A stretch of DNA of 64,000 nt. Origin: Telluria mixta. Its GTDB lineage: Bacteria; Pseudomonadota; Gammaproteobacteria; Burkholderiales; Burkholderiaceae_D. Numbering within the stretch: the stretch's first letter is position 1; each line of letters opens with the position of its first letter. Location of the stretch: assembly GCF_029223865.1 (NCBI RefSeq), contig NZ_CP119520.1, positions 4,898,001 through 4,962,000 of the forward strand. Direction: 5' to 3'. Shown here piece by piece: positions 18,255-28,213 of this stretch. The position numbers and the translations under genes were made by a program. The notes under the pieces are model-generated. The model had not been told where the DNA came from. It saw only the letters and a program-made list of their open reading frames with translations, and did no database searches.

Positions 18255-19865
18255 ATGCATTCCAAAATCCTCATCCTCGACTTCGGTTCCCAGGTTACCC
18301 AGCTGATCGCCCGCCGCGTGCGCGACGCCGGCGTTTTTTCCGAGGTCTATCCCTACGACATCGGCGACGAGTTCGTCCGCAACTACGGCGCCTCGGGCGT
18401 GATCCTGTCCGGCAGCCACAACTCCACGCTGGAAGGCGATTCGCCGCGCGCCCCGCAGGCCGTGTTCGAACTGGGCGTGCCCGTACTGGGCATCTGCTAC
18501 GGCATGCAGACGATGGCCGCGCAACTGGGCGGCAAGGTCGAGAACGGTAAAGTCCGCGAATTCGGCTACGCCGAGGTGCGCGCCCGCGGCCATACGAAAC
18601 TGCTGAACGGCATCAACGACTTCGTCACGGACGAAGGCCACGGCATGCTGAAGGTCTGGATGAGCCACGGCGACAAGGTCCTCGACATGCCGCAGGGCTT
18701 CAAGCTGATGGGCTCGACGCCGAGCTGCCCGATCGCCGCCATGGCCGACGAAGAGCGCGGCTTCTACGCGCTGCAATTCCACCCGGAAGTGACGCACACG
18801 ACGCAGGGCGAAGCCATCATCGGCCGCTTCGTGCACGAGATCTGCGGCTGCAAGAGCGACTGGAACATGCCGGACTACATCAGCGAGGCCGTCGACAAGA
18901 TCCGTGCGCAAGTCGGCAGCGATGAAGTGATCCTGGGCCTGTCGGGCGGCGTCGACTCGAGCGTGGCCGCAGCCCTGATCCACCGCGCCATCGGCGACCA
19001 GCTGACCTGCGTCTTCGTCGACCACGGCCTGCTCCGCAAGGACGAGGGCAAGATGGTCATGGACATGTTCTCGAAGAACCTCGGCGTGAAGGTGCTGCGC
19101 ATCGACGCCTCCGACCAGTTCATGGGCCACCTCGCCGGCGTCAATGACCCGGAGCAGAAGCGCAAGATCATCGGCCGCGAATTCGTGGAAGTGTTCCAGG
19201 AGCAGGCCAAGCAGCTGACGGCGGCCCGCTGGCTGGCGCAGGGCACGATCTACCCGGACGTGATCGAATCGGCCGGCAAGGGCAAGAAGGGCCAGACGAT
19301 CAAGAGCCACCACAACGTGGGCGGCCTGCCGGAAACGCTGAACCTGAAGCTGCTGGAGCCGCTGCGCGAACTGTTCAAGGACGAAGTGCGCAAGCTGGGC
19401 GTCGCCCTGGGCCTGCCGCACGACATGGTCTACCGCCACCCGTTCCCGGGCCCGGGCCTCGGCGTGCGCATCCTCGGCGAAGTGAAGCGCGAATACGCCG
19501 ACCTGCTGCGCGAAGCGGACGCGATCTTCATCGAAGAACTGCGCAACACGCCATTCGAAGTGCCGCACGTGCCGGGCATCGACGCCGGCAAGGCGCCGAC
19601 CAACTGGTACGAGGCGACCTCGCAGGCATTTGCCGTGTTCCTGCCGGTGAAATCGGTGGGTGTGATGGGTGACGGCCGTACCTATGAATACGTCGTGGCG
19701 CTGCGTGCGGTGCAGACGCTGGACTTCATGACGGCGCAGTGGGCGCATCTGCCGCATGAGTTGATGGGCAAGGTCTCCAATCGCATCATCAACGAAGTGC
19801 GCGGCATCAACCGCGTCGTGTATGACATTTCGGGGAAACCGCCGGCGACGATCGAGTGGGAGTGA
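18255..19865 (+). CDS. guaA: GMP synthase (glutamine-hydrolysing)
   Basis: Aminates XMP to GMP using glutamine and ATP. 536 residues: class I glutamine amidotransferase domain with nucleophile Cys81 ([18 protein letters not shown]) and the His/Glu dyad in [10 protein letters not shown]. The ATP pyrophosphatase domain has the P-loop [14 protein letters not shown] and the dimerisation domain has [15 protein letters not shown]; the C-terminus ends PATIEWE. The ATG at 18255 precedes the conserved [20 protein letters not shown]; an upstream TTG in frame is less likely. The last 15 bases recur at 38447-38461, which marks a likely island attachment site. Confidence 0.98.
   Translation: MHSKILILDFGSQVTQLIARRVRDAGVFSEVYPYDIGDEFVRNYGASGVILSGSHNSTLEGDSPRAPQAVFELGVPVLGICYGMQTMAAQLGGKVENGKVREFGYAEVRARGHTKLLNGINDFVTDEGHGMLKVWMSHGDKVLDMPQGFKLMGSTPSCPIAAMADEERGFYALQFHPEVTHTTQGEAIIGRFVHEICGCKSDWNMPDYISEAVDKIRAQVGSDEVILGLSGGVDSSVAAALIHRAIGDQLTCVFVDHGLLRKDEGKMVMDMFSKNLGVKVLRIDASDQFMGHLAGVNDPEQKRKIIGREFVEVFQEQAKQLTAARWLAQGTIYPDVIESAGKGKKGQTIKSHHNVGGLPETLNLKLLEPLRELFKDEVRKLGVALGLPHDMVYRHPFPGPGLGVRILGEVKREYADLLREADAIFIEELRNTPFEVPHVPGIDAGKAPTNWYEATSQAFAVFLPVKSVGVMGDGRTYEYVVALRAVQTLDFMTAQWAHLPHELMGKVSNRIINEVRGINRVVYDISGKPPATIEWE
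19851..19865 (+). repeat. 15-bp direct repeat, left copy (3' end of guaA; candidate attL)
   Basis: ATCGAGTGGGAGTGA encodes the last residues IEWE and the stop of guaA. The same 15 bases occur at 38447-38461. The guaA 3' end is a known site-specific integration hotspot for genomic islands, so this is a candidate attachment core. Confidence 0.6.
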
Positions 19866-19906
19866 CCGGAGTGTTGTAAGTAGGTGATTTTAAAGTAAAA
19901 CATGTT

Positions 19907-19950
19907 GGCCATTGATCATTCGACCCGAATGATCAATGGCCTTCTGTTTT
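19907..19950 (+). terminator. strong terminator after guaA (16-bp perfect stem)
   Basis: Inverted arms 19907-19922 and 19926-19941 are perfectly complementary with a 3-base loop, followed by TTCTGTTTTTA. The arms contain ATTGATCATT, unusually AT-rich for this chromosome. It could also end transcription from the converging hydrolase gene at 20058. Confidence 0.85.
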
Positions 19951-20057
19951 TATCGTCGGGTTCGCGAAACGACCGACCGTCACTGACGGCTGTGACGATG
20001 CCACAGCACGTCACCATAGGCGAGAGGTCCTTATAGGCCGGTCACGTCGACGTTACG

Positions 20058-21152
20058 TTACTTTGCGTTCCGATAGGCGTTGAATGCCGGCTTCGGCGAG
20101 CCGTCACTACGTACCATCCCGTAATAGCATTCGCTGTCGGACGAGCCGGGCGCGCAGAAATCCTTGTAGTTGTACCAGAACGTCGGGCCGGTCCACGTAT
20201 AGGAGGCGGCCAGCGACAGCGTTTGCGTCACCATGCTGGCCTGGCGGTCTTCCGACACCGTGGTTCCCCACACATTGGTGCCCGAGGTCGGTGCGCCGTA
20301 CTCGGTGATCCAGATCTTCTTTTTGTCGTCGCCGTATTGGCTCATGATCGACCGGAAACTCGTCGACGTGCTGAACATCTGTGCCCAGTTGTTGGAACTG
20401 GAATCAAGCGGAAGTTGCGGGGCAGTGTACGGATGATTTCCGACGGCGTCGAAGTAGGGGGCAGCGCCGCTGCCGTACAGCAGTTGCAGGAAGAGGCGCG
20501 CTTCCATGTTGCCGCCGCTGGTCGACGGCTGGCCGAGGCCCCCGCTTACGACGAGTGTCCTGGGATTCTGCTTCTTGATCGCGCCATAGGTCTGCTTGAG
20601 CAACTGGGCATAGCCCGCCGGATCGGCGCCTGGATTCCAGAATTGCACGAGGTTGGGCTCATTCCAGATCTCCCACGCGGCGACACCGGCGTTGCCATAA
20701 CGCGTGGTCAGGAACGCCGCAAAATTGGCGAACGTCTGCGGATTCGTTGGTGGGAAAAACTTGCTTGCCTGTCCGCCGTTGGCCCAGCCGGGCGTGTACG
20801 CGATCAGGCCAAGGATCTTGATCTGCGCTTTCGCGAGCGCTGCCACGACCCGGTCGTGATCGGCCAGGTTGTACGTCGTCGGAGTCGGCTGCATGACGCT
20901 CCAATCGAAATCGAACCGCACCCATTTGACGCCCAGGTTCTTGTACCCATCGATGGTCGACGTCAGTTCGGCCGGTGAAAGTCGGAACAACTCGTTGCCG
21001 TTGATGCCTTTTTGTGCATGTGCTGCCGGAACGCTCAGCGCAAGGACAAGGCTGAGCACGACGCTGGGAAATCTCTTGAATGCGTGCAGAAACGCTGTCG
21101 CCAGCGACGGGAAAAGCAGGCGCAGCGCGCCCATATAGAAGGTCATTTTCAT
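20058..21152 (-). CDS. secreted glycoside hydrolase, PslG-like (GH39-type TIM barrel)
   Basis: 364 residues. Signal peptide (MKMTFYMG... to PAAHAQ), then a clan A (alpha/beta)8 barrel. GINGNELFRLS and VKWVRFDFDWSV open the barrel, WEIWNEPN carries the acid/base Glu near residue 155, and IWITEYGAPTSG carries the nucleophile Glu near residue 288. PslG-type enzymes trim or release exopolysaccharide in the periplasm. It is a paralogue of the gene at 30574 in the same cluster, and points outward from the cluster on the opposite strand. Start at 21152 chosen because AAGG lies 6 bases upstream. Polymer specificity is unknown. Confidence 0.85.
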   Translation of the reverse strand: MKMTFYMGALRLLFPSLATAFLHAFKRFPSVVLSLVLALSVPAAHAQKGINGNELFRLSPAELTSTIDGYKNLGVKWVRFDFDWSVMQPTPTTYNLADHDRVVAALAKAQIKILGLIAYTPGWANGGQASKFFPPTNPQTFANFAAFLTTRYGNAGVAAWEIWNEPNLVQFWNPGADPAGYAQLLKQTYGAIKKQNPRTLVVSGGLGQPSTSGGNMEARLFLQLLYGSGAAPYFDAVGNHPYTAPQLPLDSSSNNWAQMFSTSTSFRSIMSQYGDDKKKIWITEYGAPTSGTNVWGTTVSEDRQASMVTQTLSLAASYTWTGPTFWYNYKDFCAPGSSDSECYYGMVRSDGSPKPAFNAYRNAK

Positions 21153-21294
21153 AAATTGCCTTATCAAATCCGCTGCTCACGCTGCGGGACAAGGCCTGCT
21201 CCACAAAATCCGGAGCAGGCAACTGGCTGACTTGTCGGTACAAGCCCCTGTAGTTTTGCGTCGCCGGATTGCTCCGGGTTTGCCTTTCATTCAC

Positions 21295-21646
21295 ATCGCT
21301 ATGCTACACCAATAGTTTCTATGCGGCAAATTAATTGACGTATTTGTGTAAATGTAAATACACATAAGAAATGTTTCTGTCAATGTTTCTTGGTTTTTCG
21401 CGTTTTCTTCCCAAAAATTTGACAAATATGTTGTTTTTTGTGAGGTGTAAATATTTCGCTTGTAAGAACATTCCTACTTCAGCATTATTGCTGCAGAGCG
21501 GAATAGTTTTCTTTCAGAACTTCTTCTTTGTTTTTTGTTATGGGCTTTGCAACCTCTGACTGAGGTGCGTGCAAGTAGTCTGCGGACCTCGTGATACTCG
21601 CAGATCGTTATGCTTTTTGGATCAATATTTTCGTAGAAGGATAATC
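21295..21646. promoter_or_regulatory. AT-rich divergent promoter region of the exopolysaccharide cluster
   Basis: About 350 bases without a gene, strikingly AT-rich beside GC-rich neighbours. It contains the inverted repeat TGTGTA-N8-TACACA at 21345-21364 and two copies of AATGTTTCT (near 21369 and 21381). It separates the minus-strand hydrolase from the plus-strand polysaccharide operon, so it probably carries both promoters and operator sites. No specific regulator can be named. Confidence 0.5.
21345..21364. promoter_or_regulatory. inverted repeat, candidate operator of the exopolysaccharide cluster
   Basis: TGTGTA and TACACA are perfect 6-bp arms separated by AATGTAAA, in the middle of the AT-rich divergent region. 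Dyads of this spacing are typical of dimeric regulators. Confidence 0.45.
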
Positions 21647-23046
21647 GTGCGCATAAATATCGAAAATTTGGCCGACGTGGAGCATGAGATCGCTCATGTG
21701 TTTCCTTCAGCAACCAATATCGTCAGGCGCATCCTGGATCCGCTCTTCGCGGCCGTCGCGTATCTTGCACTCGCGTTCTGGGTTGACGACACCATCACAA
21801 AGCAGGACGAGGTGTTCGCATTCGTTGCTGCGCTGATTTTTTTTCCGAGCACGCCAGTCGGTACGTCGCTGCGCAAATACGCGTCTGCAGTACTGTTCAG
21901 CTGGATAAAGGTGCTGGCCTGCCTGTTTATCTTTGACCTCGTGGGACATTTTTCCGCCGGCTTCAACATGGAAGTCGTCAAGCTTTGGGCAATGCTGGTG
22001 CCGGTTTCGATCATTGCCATGCATACGTTGGGCGCGCCCTTGAAAAGGCGCCTGAACCTTTTTGCAGCGACTCAGACGGCCGTCGTGATCGGTGCGAGCG
22101 AGGTCGGCAAGCATCTGGCGCACCGCCTGCAGTCGAAGAGCATTCCGGGCCAGTCCTTCGTCGGCTACTTCGACGATCGGCCCGCCACGCGCAGCGGTGC
22201 CGGCGACGGCGAACTGCTCGGGGTCATCGACACCGCGCCGGAATTCGTCAAGCGCGAGCGCATCGACATGGTGTATGTCGCGTTGCCGATGGCATCGCAG
22301 CCCCGCATCATGAAATTGCTGGATGGCTTGCGCGATACGACGGCGACGGTCAAGTTCGTTCCCGATATGTTCATCGCAGACCTCATCCAGGCAAAGGTCG
22401 AGAATGCGGCGGGCCTGCCGGTGATCGCGATCTGTGACACGCCGTTCGTCGGCTCCTACGGCCTGCAAAAACGTTGTTTCGACCTGTTGGTCTGCCTGCT
22501 CGCGCTGCCGGTCATCGCGCCGCTCATGCTGCTGATCGCCGTATTGATCCGGGCAACGTCCGCGGGGCCTGCCTTCTTCAAGCAACGCCGCTATGGTCTC
22601 AACGGGGAAGAGATCGTCGTGTGGAAGTTCCGGTCCATGAAGGTGATGGAGGATGGCGACGCAGTCTACAAGCAGGCTACGCAGGATGACGACCGTATCA
22701 CCGCCGTTGGAAAGATTCTCCGCAAGACGTCGCTGGACGAACTGCCGCAGTTGATCAATGTACTCATGGGTTCGATGAGCCTTGTGGGGCCGCGTCCCAT
22801 GCCGTCGCCGTCAACGAAAACTACCGCAAGCAAATTTCGGGGTACATGGTGCGCCATAAGGTCAAGCCCGGTATCACGGGCCTGGCGCAGGTGAACGGTT
22901 ACCGCGGCGGCGACGATCTGCATTCGATGAGCAAGCGTATCGAATATGACTTGATTTACCTGCGCTCATGGCATCTTTGGCTCGACGTCACCATCGTGTT
23001 CAGAACGGCGCTCATGCTGCTCAAGGGCGACCCCAAGGCGTTCTGA
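21647..23046 (+). pseudogene. undecaprenyl-phosphate sugar-phosphate transferase (exopolysaccharide initiation), frameshifted
   Basis: Initiates the repeat unit by moving a hexose-1-phosphate onto undecaprenyl phosphate. Four N-terminal membrane helices (FAAVAYLALAFWV onward) and a CoA-binding-like Rossmann segment (VVIGASEVGKHLAHRL) precede the bacterial sugar-transferase catalytic domain. That domain has [53 protein letters not shown] and SLVGPRP. The frame breaks at CCC 22796-22798; one extra base gives [13 protein letters not shown] and joins the second frame ([21 protein letters not shown] to the end). Start GTG 21647 follows AGAAGG at 6 bases. If the deletion is real the conserved end is lost and polymer synthesis would depend on another transferase. 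Confidence 0.8.
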
Positions 23047-23101
23047 GCTCACCCGGACATAACTCTTCTGGTGTTGGCATCGGGCGCTGCACAGCAAATA
23101 C

Positions 23102-24238
23102 ATGACAAAAGAAATTGTTCAAATAATCGGCAACGGCGATCCGGGCGGAGGCACCACGGCGGTGCTGACCCTCGCCATCCTGCTGCACGATGCCGGCCAT
23201 CGGCCTGTCATCGTGTCGCAGCGTGGCAGCTACCTGCTTCGTGAAGCGGGCAGGCATGGCATCGACGCGCACGGGATGGACTTTTCCTCGCGTGGCGGCG
23301 CGATCGCCAATTGCCGCGCGCTGGCGGCATTCATCCGCCAGCGCGGACCGGCGGTCGTGCACGCGCACGGCAACCGTGCGGGCCTCCCGGTCGCACTCGC
23401 CATGAAGTTGCTGGGCAGGGCGCATCGGCCCCGTTTTGTCTACACCGTGCACGGTTTCCATTTTCTGACCAAGAAGATCGGTGCCTATCAGCTTGCCCGG
23501 ATCGCTGAGAAGTTTGCGATCGGCGCGGCCGACTGGACCAATTTCGTGTCGGATGGCGACGCGCATATCGCACGCTCGCAGCGACTGGTGGCGGATCTCG
23601 CCAGCACGGGCGTCATCCACAACGCCGTGCTTTCACAGGATTTTCCTGCCGGCGCCCCCGGTTCAACCGGACCGGGGATCGCGTTCATCGGCAGGCTGAC
23701 GCACCAGAAGAACCCCTTGATTCTCGTCGATATTGCTGCGGCACTCCGGCCACTGGCGCCGCCGATTCACGTGATCGGGGGCGGCGAGCTGGAACCCGTG
23801 CTGCGCGACAGGGTGCGCACGGAGGGCATGTCGGGCCAGTTCGTCTTCCACGGCCAGCAGCATCGCGCGGACGCGCTGCGGATCGCGGCGACCTGCACGC
23901 TGCTGCTGCTGCCGTCGCGCTGGGAAGGCCATCCCATCACGGTGATCGAGGCGATGCATATGGGACTGCCGGTGGTTGCATCGGACATTTCCGGGACACG
24001 GGAAATCGTCGATCAGGACGGTACCGGCTACCTGGTGCGTGCGGACGACGCGGCAGGATATGCGGCGGCGATCCGGCAGGTACTGGTCGAGCCAGGGCTG
24101 GCGAGACGGCTCGGTGAGCGCGGGCGTGACGTCGCCAACGAAAGGTTCTCGGCGCAGCGCATGCTGGGCGCGAATCTCGCGGCGTACCGGATCACGTCGC
24201 AGGGAACCGGGACGCACGCCGCATCGTGTGTCGTCTGA
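23102..24238 (+). CDS. glycosyltransferase family 4
   Basis: 378 residues, GT-B fold. The N-terminal acceptor domain has GNGDPGGGTTAVLTLA and VVHAHGNRAGLPVALAM. The C-terminal donor domain has the retaining GT4 pattern (IAFIGRLTHQKNPLILVDIA, LLPSRWEGHPITVIEAMHMGLPVVASDISGTREIV), in which the E-x7-E-type glutamates contact the nucleotide-sugar. Cytoplasmic, membrane-associated extension of the lipid-linked repeat unit. 55 bases downstream of the initiating transferase and 23 bases upstream of the flippase gene. The sugar is not predictable. Confidence 0.9.
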   Translation: MTKEIVQIIGNGDPGGGTTAVLTLAILLHDAGHRPVIVSQRGSYLLREAGRHGIDAHGMDFSSRGGAIANCRALAAFIRQRGPAVVHAHGNRAGLPVALAMKLLGRAHRPRFVYTVHGFHFLTKKIGAYQLARIAEKFAIGAADWTNFVSDGDAHIARSQRLVADLASTGVIHNAVLSQDFPAGAPGSTGPGIAFIGRLTHQKNPLILVDIAAALRPLAPPIHVIGGGELEPVLRDRVRTEGMSGQFVFHGQQHRADALRIAATCTLLLLPSRWEGHPITVIEAMHMGLPVVASDISGTREIVDQDGTGYLVRADDAAGYAAAIRQVLVEPGLARRLGERGRDVANERFSAQRMLGANLAAYRITSQGTGTHAASCVV

Positions 24239-24261
24239 ACGGCTAACAGGACTGCGACTTC

Positions 24262-25578
24262 ATGCGAATCGTTATCTTGCTCATCGGTACCGCCGGCAAC
24301 GCGCTGATCGCGTTTCTGACGCATCTGCTGTTGACGCGAAACCTGGCAGTGGACGATTACGGCCGCGTGGTCGCCATCACGGCGGCGGTGACGATGGTGA
24401 CGCCTGTCGCGAGCATGTGCATCGGTTGGTTCTGGCTAGAACTGTATGGCAGGGAAGGCGAAGCCGCGGTGCGGTGGGGACCCGGCTCCAGGATGGCCAG
24501 CCTGGGTGCGTTCTCGATCTCGTCCGCCGTGCTGGTGGGATATGGCATGCTCGCGGGCATTGCCAGCCCGGTCGTGCTCGCGTGCGCGTGCATGATGCTC
24601 GCCGGTCAGTCTCTGGCCGAGACCCGCGCGGTGCGGCTGCAACTCGAGGAGCGCTACAACGCCCTGGGCGTCTGGCAAGCCGCGCCGCAGGCATTGCGTT
24701 CGGCCGCCGTGCTGGCCATGCTTGTCGTGTCGTCAGGCTTGTCGGACCAAACCGCCATGATGGCCTATGGCTTTGCCGCGCTGGTGGTCGCAGCGCTGTC
24801 GAGCGGCTCGATCCAGGCGGTCACCGACGGTGGTGTCCGGATCCCGGGTGCGGGCCGGGCCCGGAGACGCGACGACGCAACTGGCGAACCGGCCGTGTCG
24901 GCGTGCTTCAAGGCAGCGTGGCCCTTCTCGCTGGTGACGCTGTTTTATCTCGTCTATTCCACGGGCATCCTTGCGCTGCTCAACCCCCTCATCGGGGCGG
25001 CTGCGAGTGCCTACTACAACATCGGATTCCTGTTGTTCAATTCCCTGGCCATGCTGCCCAGCGTGATCTACGGGAAATTCCTGGTAGGCAAACTCTTCCG
25101 CTGGTGGTCGCACGACCGGGAAAAGTTCGTGGCGGTCTTCCACCTCGGCGTGGCGGCCCATTTCGGGCTGGGTATCGTGCTGGGGGCGCTGATGTGGTGG
25201 ACGGCGCCGGTCGTCGTGCCGCTGCTGTTCGGTGAACACTACCGCGACGCGGTGCCAGTCGTCCGCATCCTGGCGCTTGCGGTGCCGATCCGTTTCGTCC
25301 AGCACGGCTACGGCGCGGTACTGTTCTCCAAAGAGCATATCCGGCGCAAGGTGCGCTACATGGGCCAGGCGGCGCTGTTGAGCGTGGTGTTGCTGGTCGT
25401 GCTGGCAGGACGCTATGGCGTGACCGGCGCCGCGGTCACATCGGTCGCTTCGGAACTGGCGCTGCTCGTCTTCTACATGGCGGGTGCCGCGCGTCACGTC
25501 GCGCCGATCGACGTGCGTGCGACCTTCCTGCCTCGCACGCTGACGACGGCATACCGCCGGCTGGTAGGGGAGGGTTGA
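24262..25578 (+). CDS. polysaccharide flippase-like membrane protein (Wzx/MATE-type)
   Basis: 438 residues with about 12 hydrophobic helices. It begins MRIVILLIGTAGNALIAFLTHLLLTRNLAVDDYGRVV, typical of the polysaccharide-transport family, and has VPLLFGEHYRDAVPVVRILALAVPIRF in the C-terminal half. Expected to flip the lipid-linked repeat unit across the inner membrane. Lies between the first GT4 and the polymerase-like gene, with tight spacing. Moderately sure of Wzx function because the family is diverse. Confidence 0.82.
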   Translation: MRIVILLIGTAGNALIAFLTHLLLTRNLAVDDYGRVVAITAAVTMVTPVASMCIGWFWLELYGREGEAAVRWGPGSRMASLGAFSISSAVLVGYGMLAGIASPVVLACACMMLAGQSLAETRAVRLQLEERYNALGVWQAAPQALRSAAVLAMLVVSSGLSDQTAMMAYGFAALVVAALSSGSIQAVTDGGVRIPGAGRARRRDDATGEPAVSACFKAAWPFSLVTLFYLVYSTGILALLNPLIGAAASAYYNIGFLLFNSLAMLPSVIYGKFLVGKLFRWWSHDREKFVAVFHLGVAAHFGLGIVLGALMWWTAPVVVPLLFGEHYRDAVPVVRILALAVPIRFVQHGYGAVLFSKEHIRRKVRYMGQAALLSVVLLVVLAGRYGVTGAAVTSVASELALLVFYMAGAARHVAPIDVRATFLPRTLTTAYRRLVGEG

Positions 25579-25580
25579 GG

Positions 25581-26894
25581 ATGACCATATCGGATCCGGC
25601 AACCCGCGTCGTGCACATGCCGTTGCGTACCTCTGCTGCGGCATTGGCGCCCTCCGGTCCCACGCGGATCGAGACACTGCTGATTGTCATCCTGCTGTGC
25701 GCGTTTTGCGCGCTGCCCTTCCTGGTCGGCGACCAGCCCGTTTTCCTGACGTCGGTGAAGGAGACCGGCATTACGTCGCCACAAGGGGATACCAACAAGC
25801 AGATCATCCTGCTGGCCATCTACGGGCTCGTTGCGGGTACGCTTGCACCGAGGTTGACGCCCGATGCGCGGCGCGCCATCGGACTGCCGCTGGTGCTGCT
25901 GCTGGCATGGGCGGGCCTTTCCGCACTCTGGGCGGACATGGCCGGCATCACGCTGCGCCGTACCGTGGCGCTTGGCGGTACGTTCACGCTGGGCGTTTAC
26001 CTTGCGTTGCGTTGGCCGCCGCGCGAGCTCGCACGCCTGTTCTGCCAGGTGGCGCTGGTCGTGCTCGGCGCGTCGTTCGTCATTGCACTGGTGTTGCCGA
26101 GTGCGGGTCTGGATCCCGAGCATCGCCTGCGCGGCGTGTTCGCGCACAAGAATTCCTTCGCTTCATTCGCCGCGCTTGCCCTCGTGTGCGCAGCCGACGC
26201 CCTGGCCGATCCGCAACGGCGGCGCCAACGTCTGCCGTGGATCGTCGCCTTGTCCAGCCTGGTGGCATTGGGCCTGGCGGCGTCCGCGTCGCCGATCCCC
26301 GCCGCCGCCGCCGCCGTTTTCGTCGTCGTTCGTGTCCATGCGATGGCCCCGGGCACGCGCCACGTGTTGTCCACGCGCCTGTGCGGCTGGGTCTTCGCCG
26401 CGACCGTCCTGATGCCGTGGATTGCGCCGTTCGTCGGCGAGATCGCGCTGCTGTTCGGCCGCAATACGGATTTTTCCGGCCGGACGCTGGTCTGGAAGTT
26501 TGCGCTCGAGTTCTTCCAGCGCAATCCGTTGTTCGGCTATGGCTATGCCTCGTTCTGGTCGGGGCCCGCCGGCCTGCTGTTCGTCAGTTACGCCCGTTTT
26601 CCGGTCGCGCATGCGCACAACGGGGCCATGCAGTTCCTTCTCGATTGCGGCGCCATCGGACTGGCCCTGTTCGCCACGATCCTGGCGCGCGCATTGCGCG
26701 GGGTTTCCGCGCTCCTGAACGACAAGGATCGCGGTGCGGCTGCCTGGATGGCGGGCTACCTTGTCCTCTACACGTTTTCCAACCTTGCGGAAACCCATCT
26801 TCTCGAGCCCAACGACCTGTATACGGTCCTGTTCGCCTATGTCGTCGTCAGGATCAACCTGGCACGCGCCGGCGCCACGCAGGATGCGCCGTGA
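25581..26894 (+). CDS. O-antigen ligase/polymerase-family membrane protein (Wzy-like)
   Basis: 437 residues with about 10-12 transmembrane helices. The Wzy/WaaL signature lies in the second half: FRGVFAHKNSF-like sequence (LRGVFAHKNSFASFAALAL), GRTLVWKFALEFFQRNPLFGYGYASFW and a periplasmic AHNGAMQFLLDCG with the conserved His. In an exopolysaccharide cluster the likely role is polymerising repeat units in the periplasm. The ATG at 25581 follows the flippase stop directly; a TTG six bases earlier is possible. Confidence 0.85.
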   Translation: MTISDPATRVVHMPLRTSAAALAPSGPTRIETLLIVILLCAFCALPFLVGDQPVFLTSVKETGITSPQGDTNKQIILLAIYGLVAGTLAPRLTPDARRAIGLPLVLLLAWAGLSALWADMAGITLRRTVALGGTFTLGVYLALRWPPRELARLFCQVALVVLGASFVIALVLPSAGLDPEHRLRGVFAHKNSFASFAALALVCAADALADPQRRRQRLPWIVALSSLVALGLAASASPIPAAAAAVFVVVRVHAMAPGTRHVLSTRLCGWVFAATVLMPWIAPFVGEIALLFGRNTDFSGRTLVWKFALEFFQRNPLFGYGYASFWSGPAGLLFVSYARFPVAHAHNGAMQFLLDCGAIGLALFATILARALRGVSALLNDKDRGAAAWMAGYLVLYTFSNLAETHLLEPNDLYTVLFAYVVVRINLARAGATQDAP

Positions 26895-26926
26895 AGACCC
26901 TTGCCATCCCTTATGTGATTGAATCC

Positions 26927-28213
26927 ATGCGCCCACCAAAAGTAGCAATCGTTCACGAATGGCTCACGACCTATGCAGGGTCGGAACGCGTGCTCGAACA
27001 GTTGATCAAGCTGTATCCGGACGCCGATGTCTTCGCGGTGGTCGATTTTCTCCCGGACAGCGAACGCGGCTTCCTGCAGGGTCGTTCCGTGACCACCTCG
27101 TTCATCCAGCGCCTGCCGTTCGCGAAGAAGCATTTCCGCCATTACCTGCCATTGATGCCACTGGCCATCGAGCAGTTCGAGCTCGGCGACTACGACCTCA
27201 TCCTGTCGAGCAATCACGCGGTGGCCAAGGGCGTGCTGACGGGCCCGGACCAGGTGCACGTCTCGTACGTCCATAGTCCGATCCGCTACGCGTGGGACCT
27301 GCAGGGCCAGTACCTGCGAGAATCCGGCCTGCGCTCCGGCCTGAAATCCTGGATCGTGCGCGCGTCGTTGCATTACATGCGCCTGTGGGACACGCGGACG
27401 GCGAGCGGCGTCGACAGCTTCATCGCCAATTCGTCGTTCATCCAGCGGCGGATCCGCAAGGCGTATGGCCGCGACAGCAGGGTCATCTTCCCGCCGGTCG
27501 ACGTTGCCGGCTTCTCGGGCGAGGCGGACAAGGGCGACTTCTTCCTCGCCGCCGGCCGCATGGTCCCGTACAAAAAGATGCCGCTCATCGTCGAAGCCTT
27601 TGCGCGCATGCCGCAGCACCGCCTCGTCGTGATCGGCGAGGGCCCCGATTTCGAACGATGCAAGGCGCTGGCCACGCCGAACGTCACGTTGCTCGGTTAT
27701 CAGCGTTTCGACGTGTTGCGCGACCACATGCTGCGGGCGCGCGGTTTCGTGTTCGCGGGCGAGGAAGACTTCGGCATCATGCTCGTCGAAGCACAGGCTG
27801 CCGGAACACCGCTGATCGCCTACGGAAATGGCGGAGCACGCGATATCGTGCGGCCGGTGGGCGCCGGGGCCGCGCCGACCGGACTGTTTTTCGAGGAGCA
27901 GACCGTCGGCTCGATCGTGGATGCCGTCGGCCGCTTTGTCGCCTGCGAGGCCGCAATGACACCGCTCGCCTGCAAGAACAATGCACGCGGGTTCAGCGAA
28001 GAGCGCTTCCGCGCCGAGATCGCGGCACTTGTCGAGGAGGAGCTCGCCGCATTCAACGGACGCGTCGCGTGCGCCGCGCCTGGCATCGAAAAAACGGGGC
28101 CTGTGCGGGCAGGCATCGTCGAGGCCGCTATGCTTCCCCGGCAGCAGCAGCTCGCGACGGCAGCGCCGCCGCGTCTCCAGACCGAACCCGTCACCGTCCA
28201 GGAACTGTCATGA
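26927..28213 (+). CDS. glycosyltransferase family 4
   Basis: 428 residues, GT-B fold. Starts MRPPKVAIVHEWLTTYAGSERVLEQL. The middle holds VHSPIRYAWDLQGQYLRESG and SFIANSSFIQRRIRKAYGRDS; the donor domain has FFLAAGRMVPYKKMPLIVEAF and EDFGIMLVEAQAAGTPLIAYGNGGARDIV. A GTG at 26891 overlapping the previous stop is an alternative start, but homologues begin near PKVAIVHEW. The C-terminal tail of about 50 residues is low-complexity and may be non-catalytic. Coupled to epsF by an ATGA overlap. Confidence 0.88.
   Translation: MRPPKVAIVHEWLTTYAGSERVLEQLIKLYPDADVFAVVDFLPDSERGFLQGRSVTTSFIQRLPFAKKHFRHYLPLMPLAIEQFELGDYDLILSSNHAVAKGVLTGPDQVHVSYVHSPIRYAWDLQGQYLRESGLRSGLKSWIVRASLHYMRLWDTRTASGVDSFIANSSFIQRRIRKAYGRDSRVIFPPVDVAGFSGEADKGDFFLAAGRMVPYKKMPLIVEAFARMPQHRLVVIGEGPDFERCKALATPNVTLLGYQRFDVLRDHMLRARGFVFAGEEDFGIMLVEAQAAGTPLIAYGNGGARDIVRPVGAGAAPTGLFFEEQTVGSIVDAVGRFVACEAAMTPLACKNNARGFSEERFRAEIAALVEEELAAFNGRVACAAPGIEKTGPVRAGIVEAAMLPRQQQLATAAPPRLQTEPVTVQELS

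Noticed and set aside
20659-21294. Minus-strand frame MNERQTRSNPATQNYRGLY... upstream of and overlapping the first PslG-like gene
   Set aside because: Only the first about 47 codons lie outside the hydrolase gene, and the rest is its frame shadow; no ribosome-binding site or family.
26281-26330. GCC-rich run in the Wzy-like gene considered as a phase-variable repeat
   Set aside because: It encodes an ordinary Ala-rich membrane helix and is an imperfect, short run.
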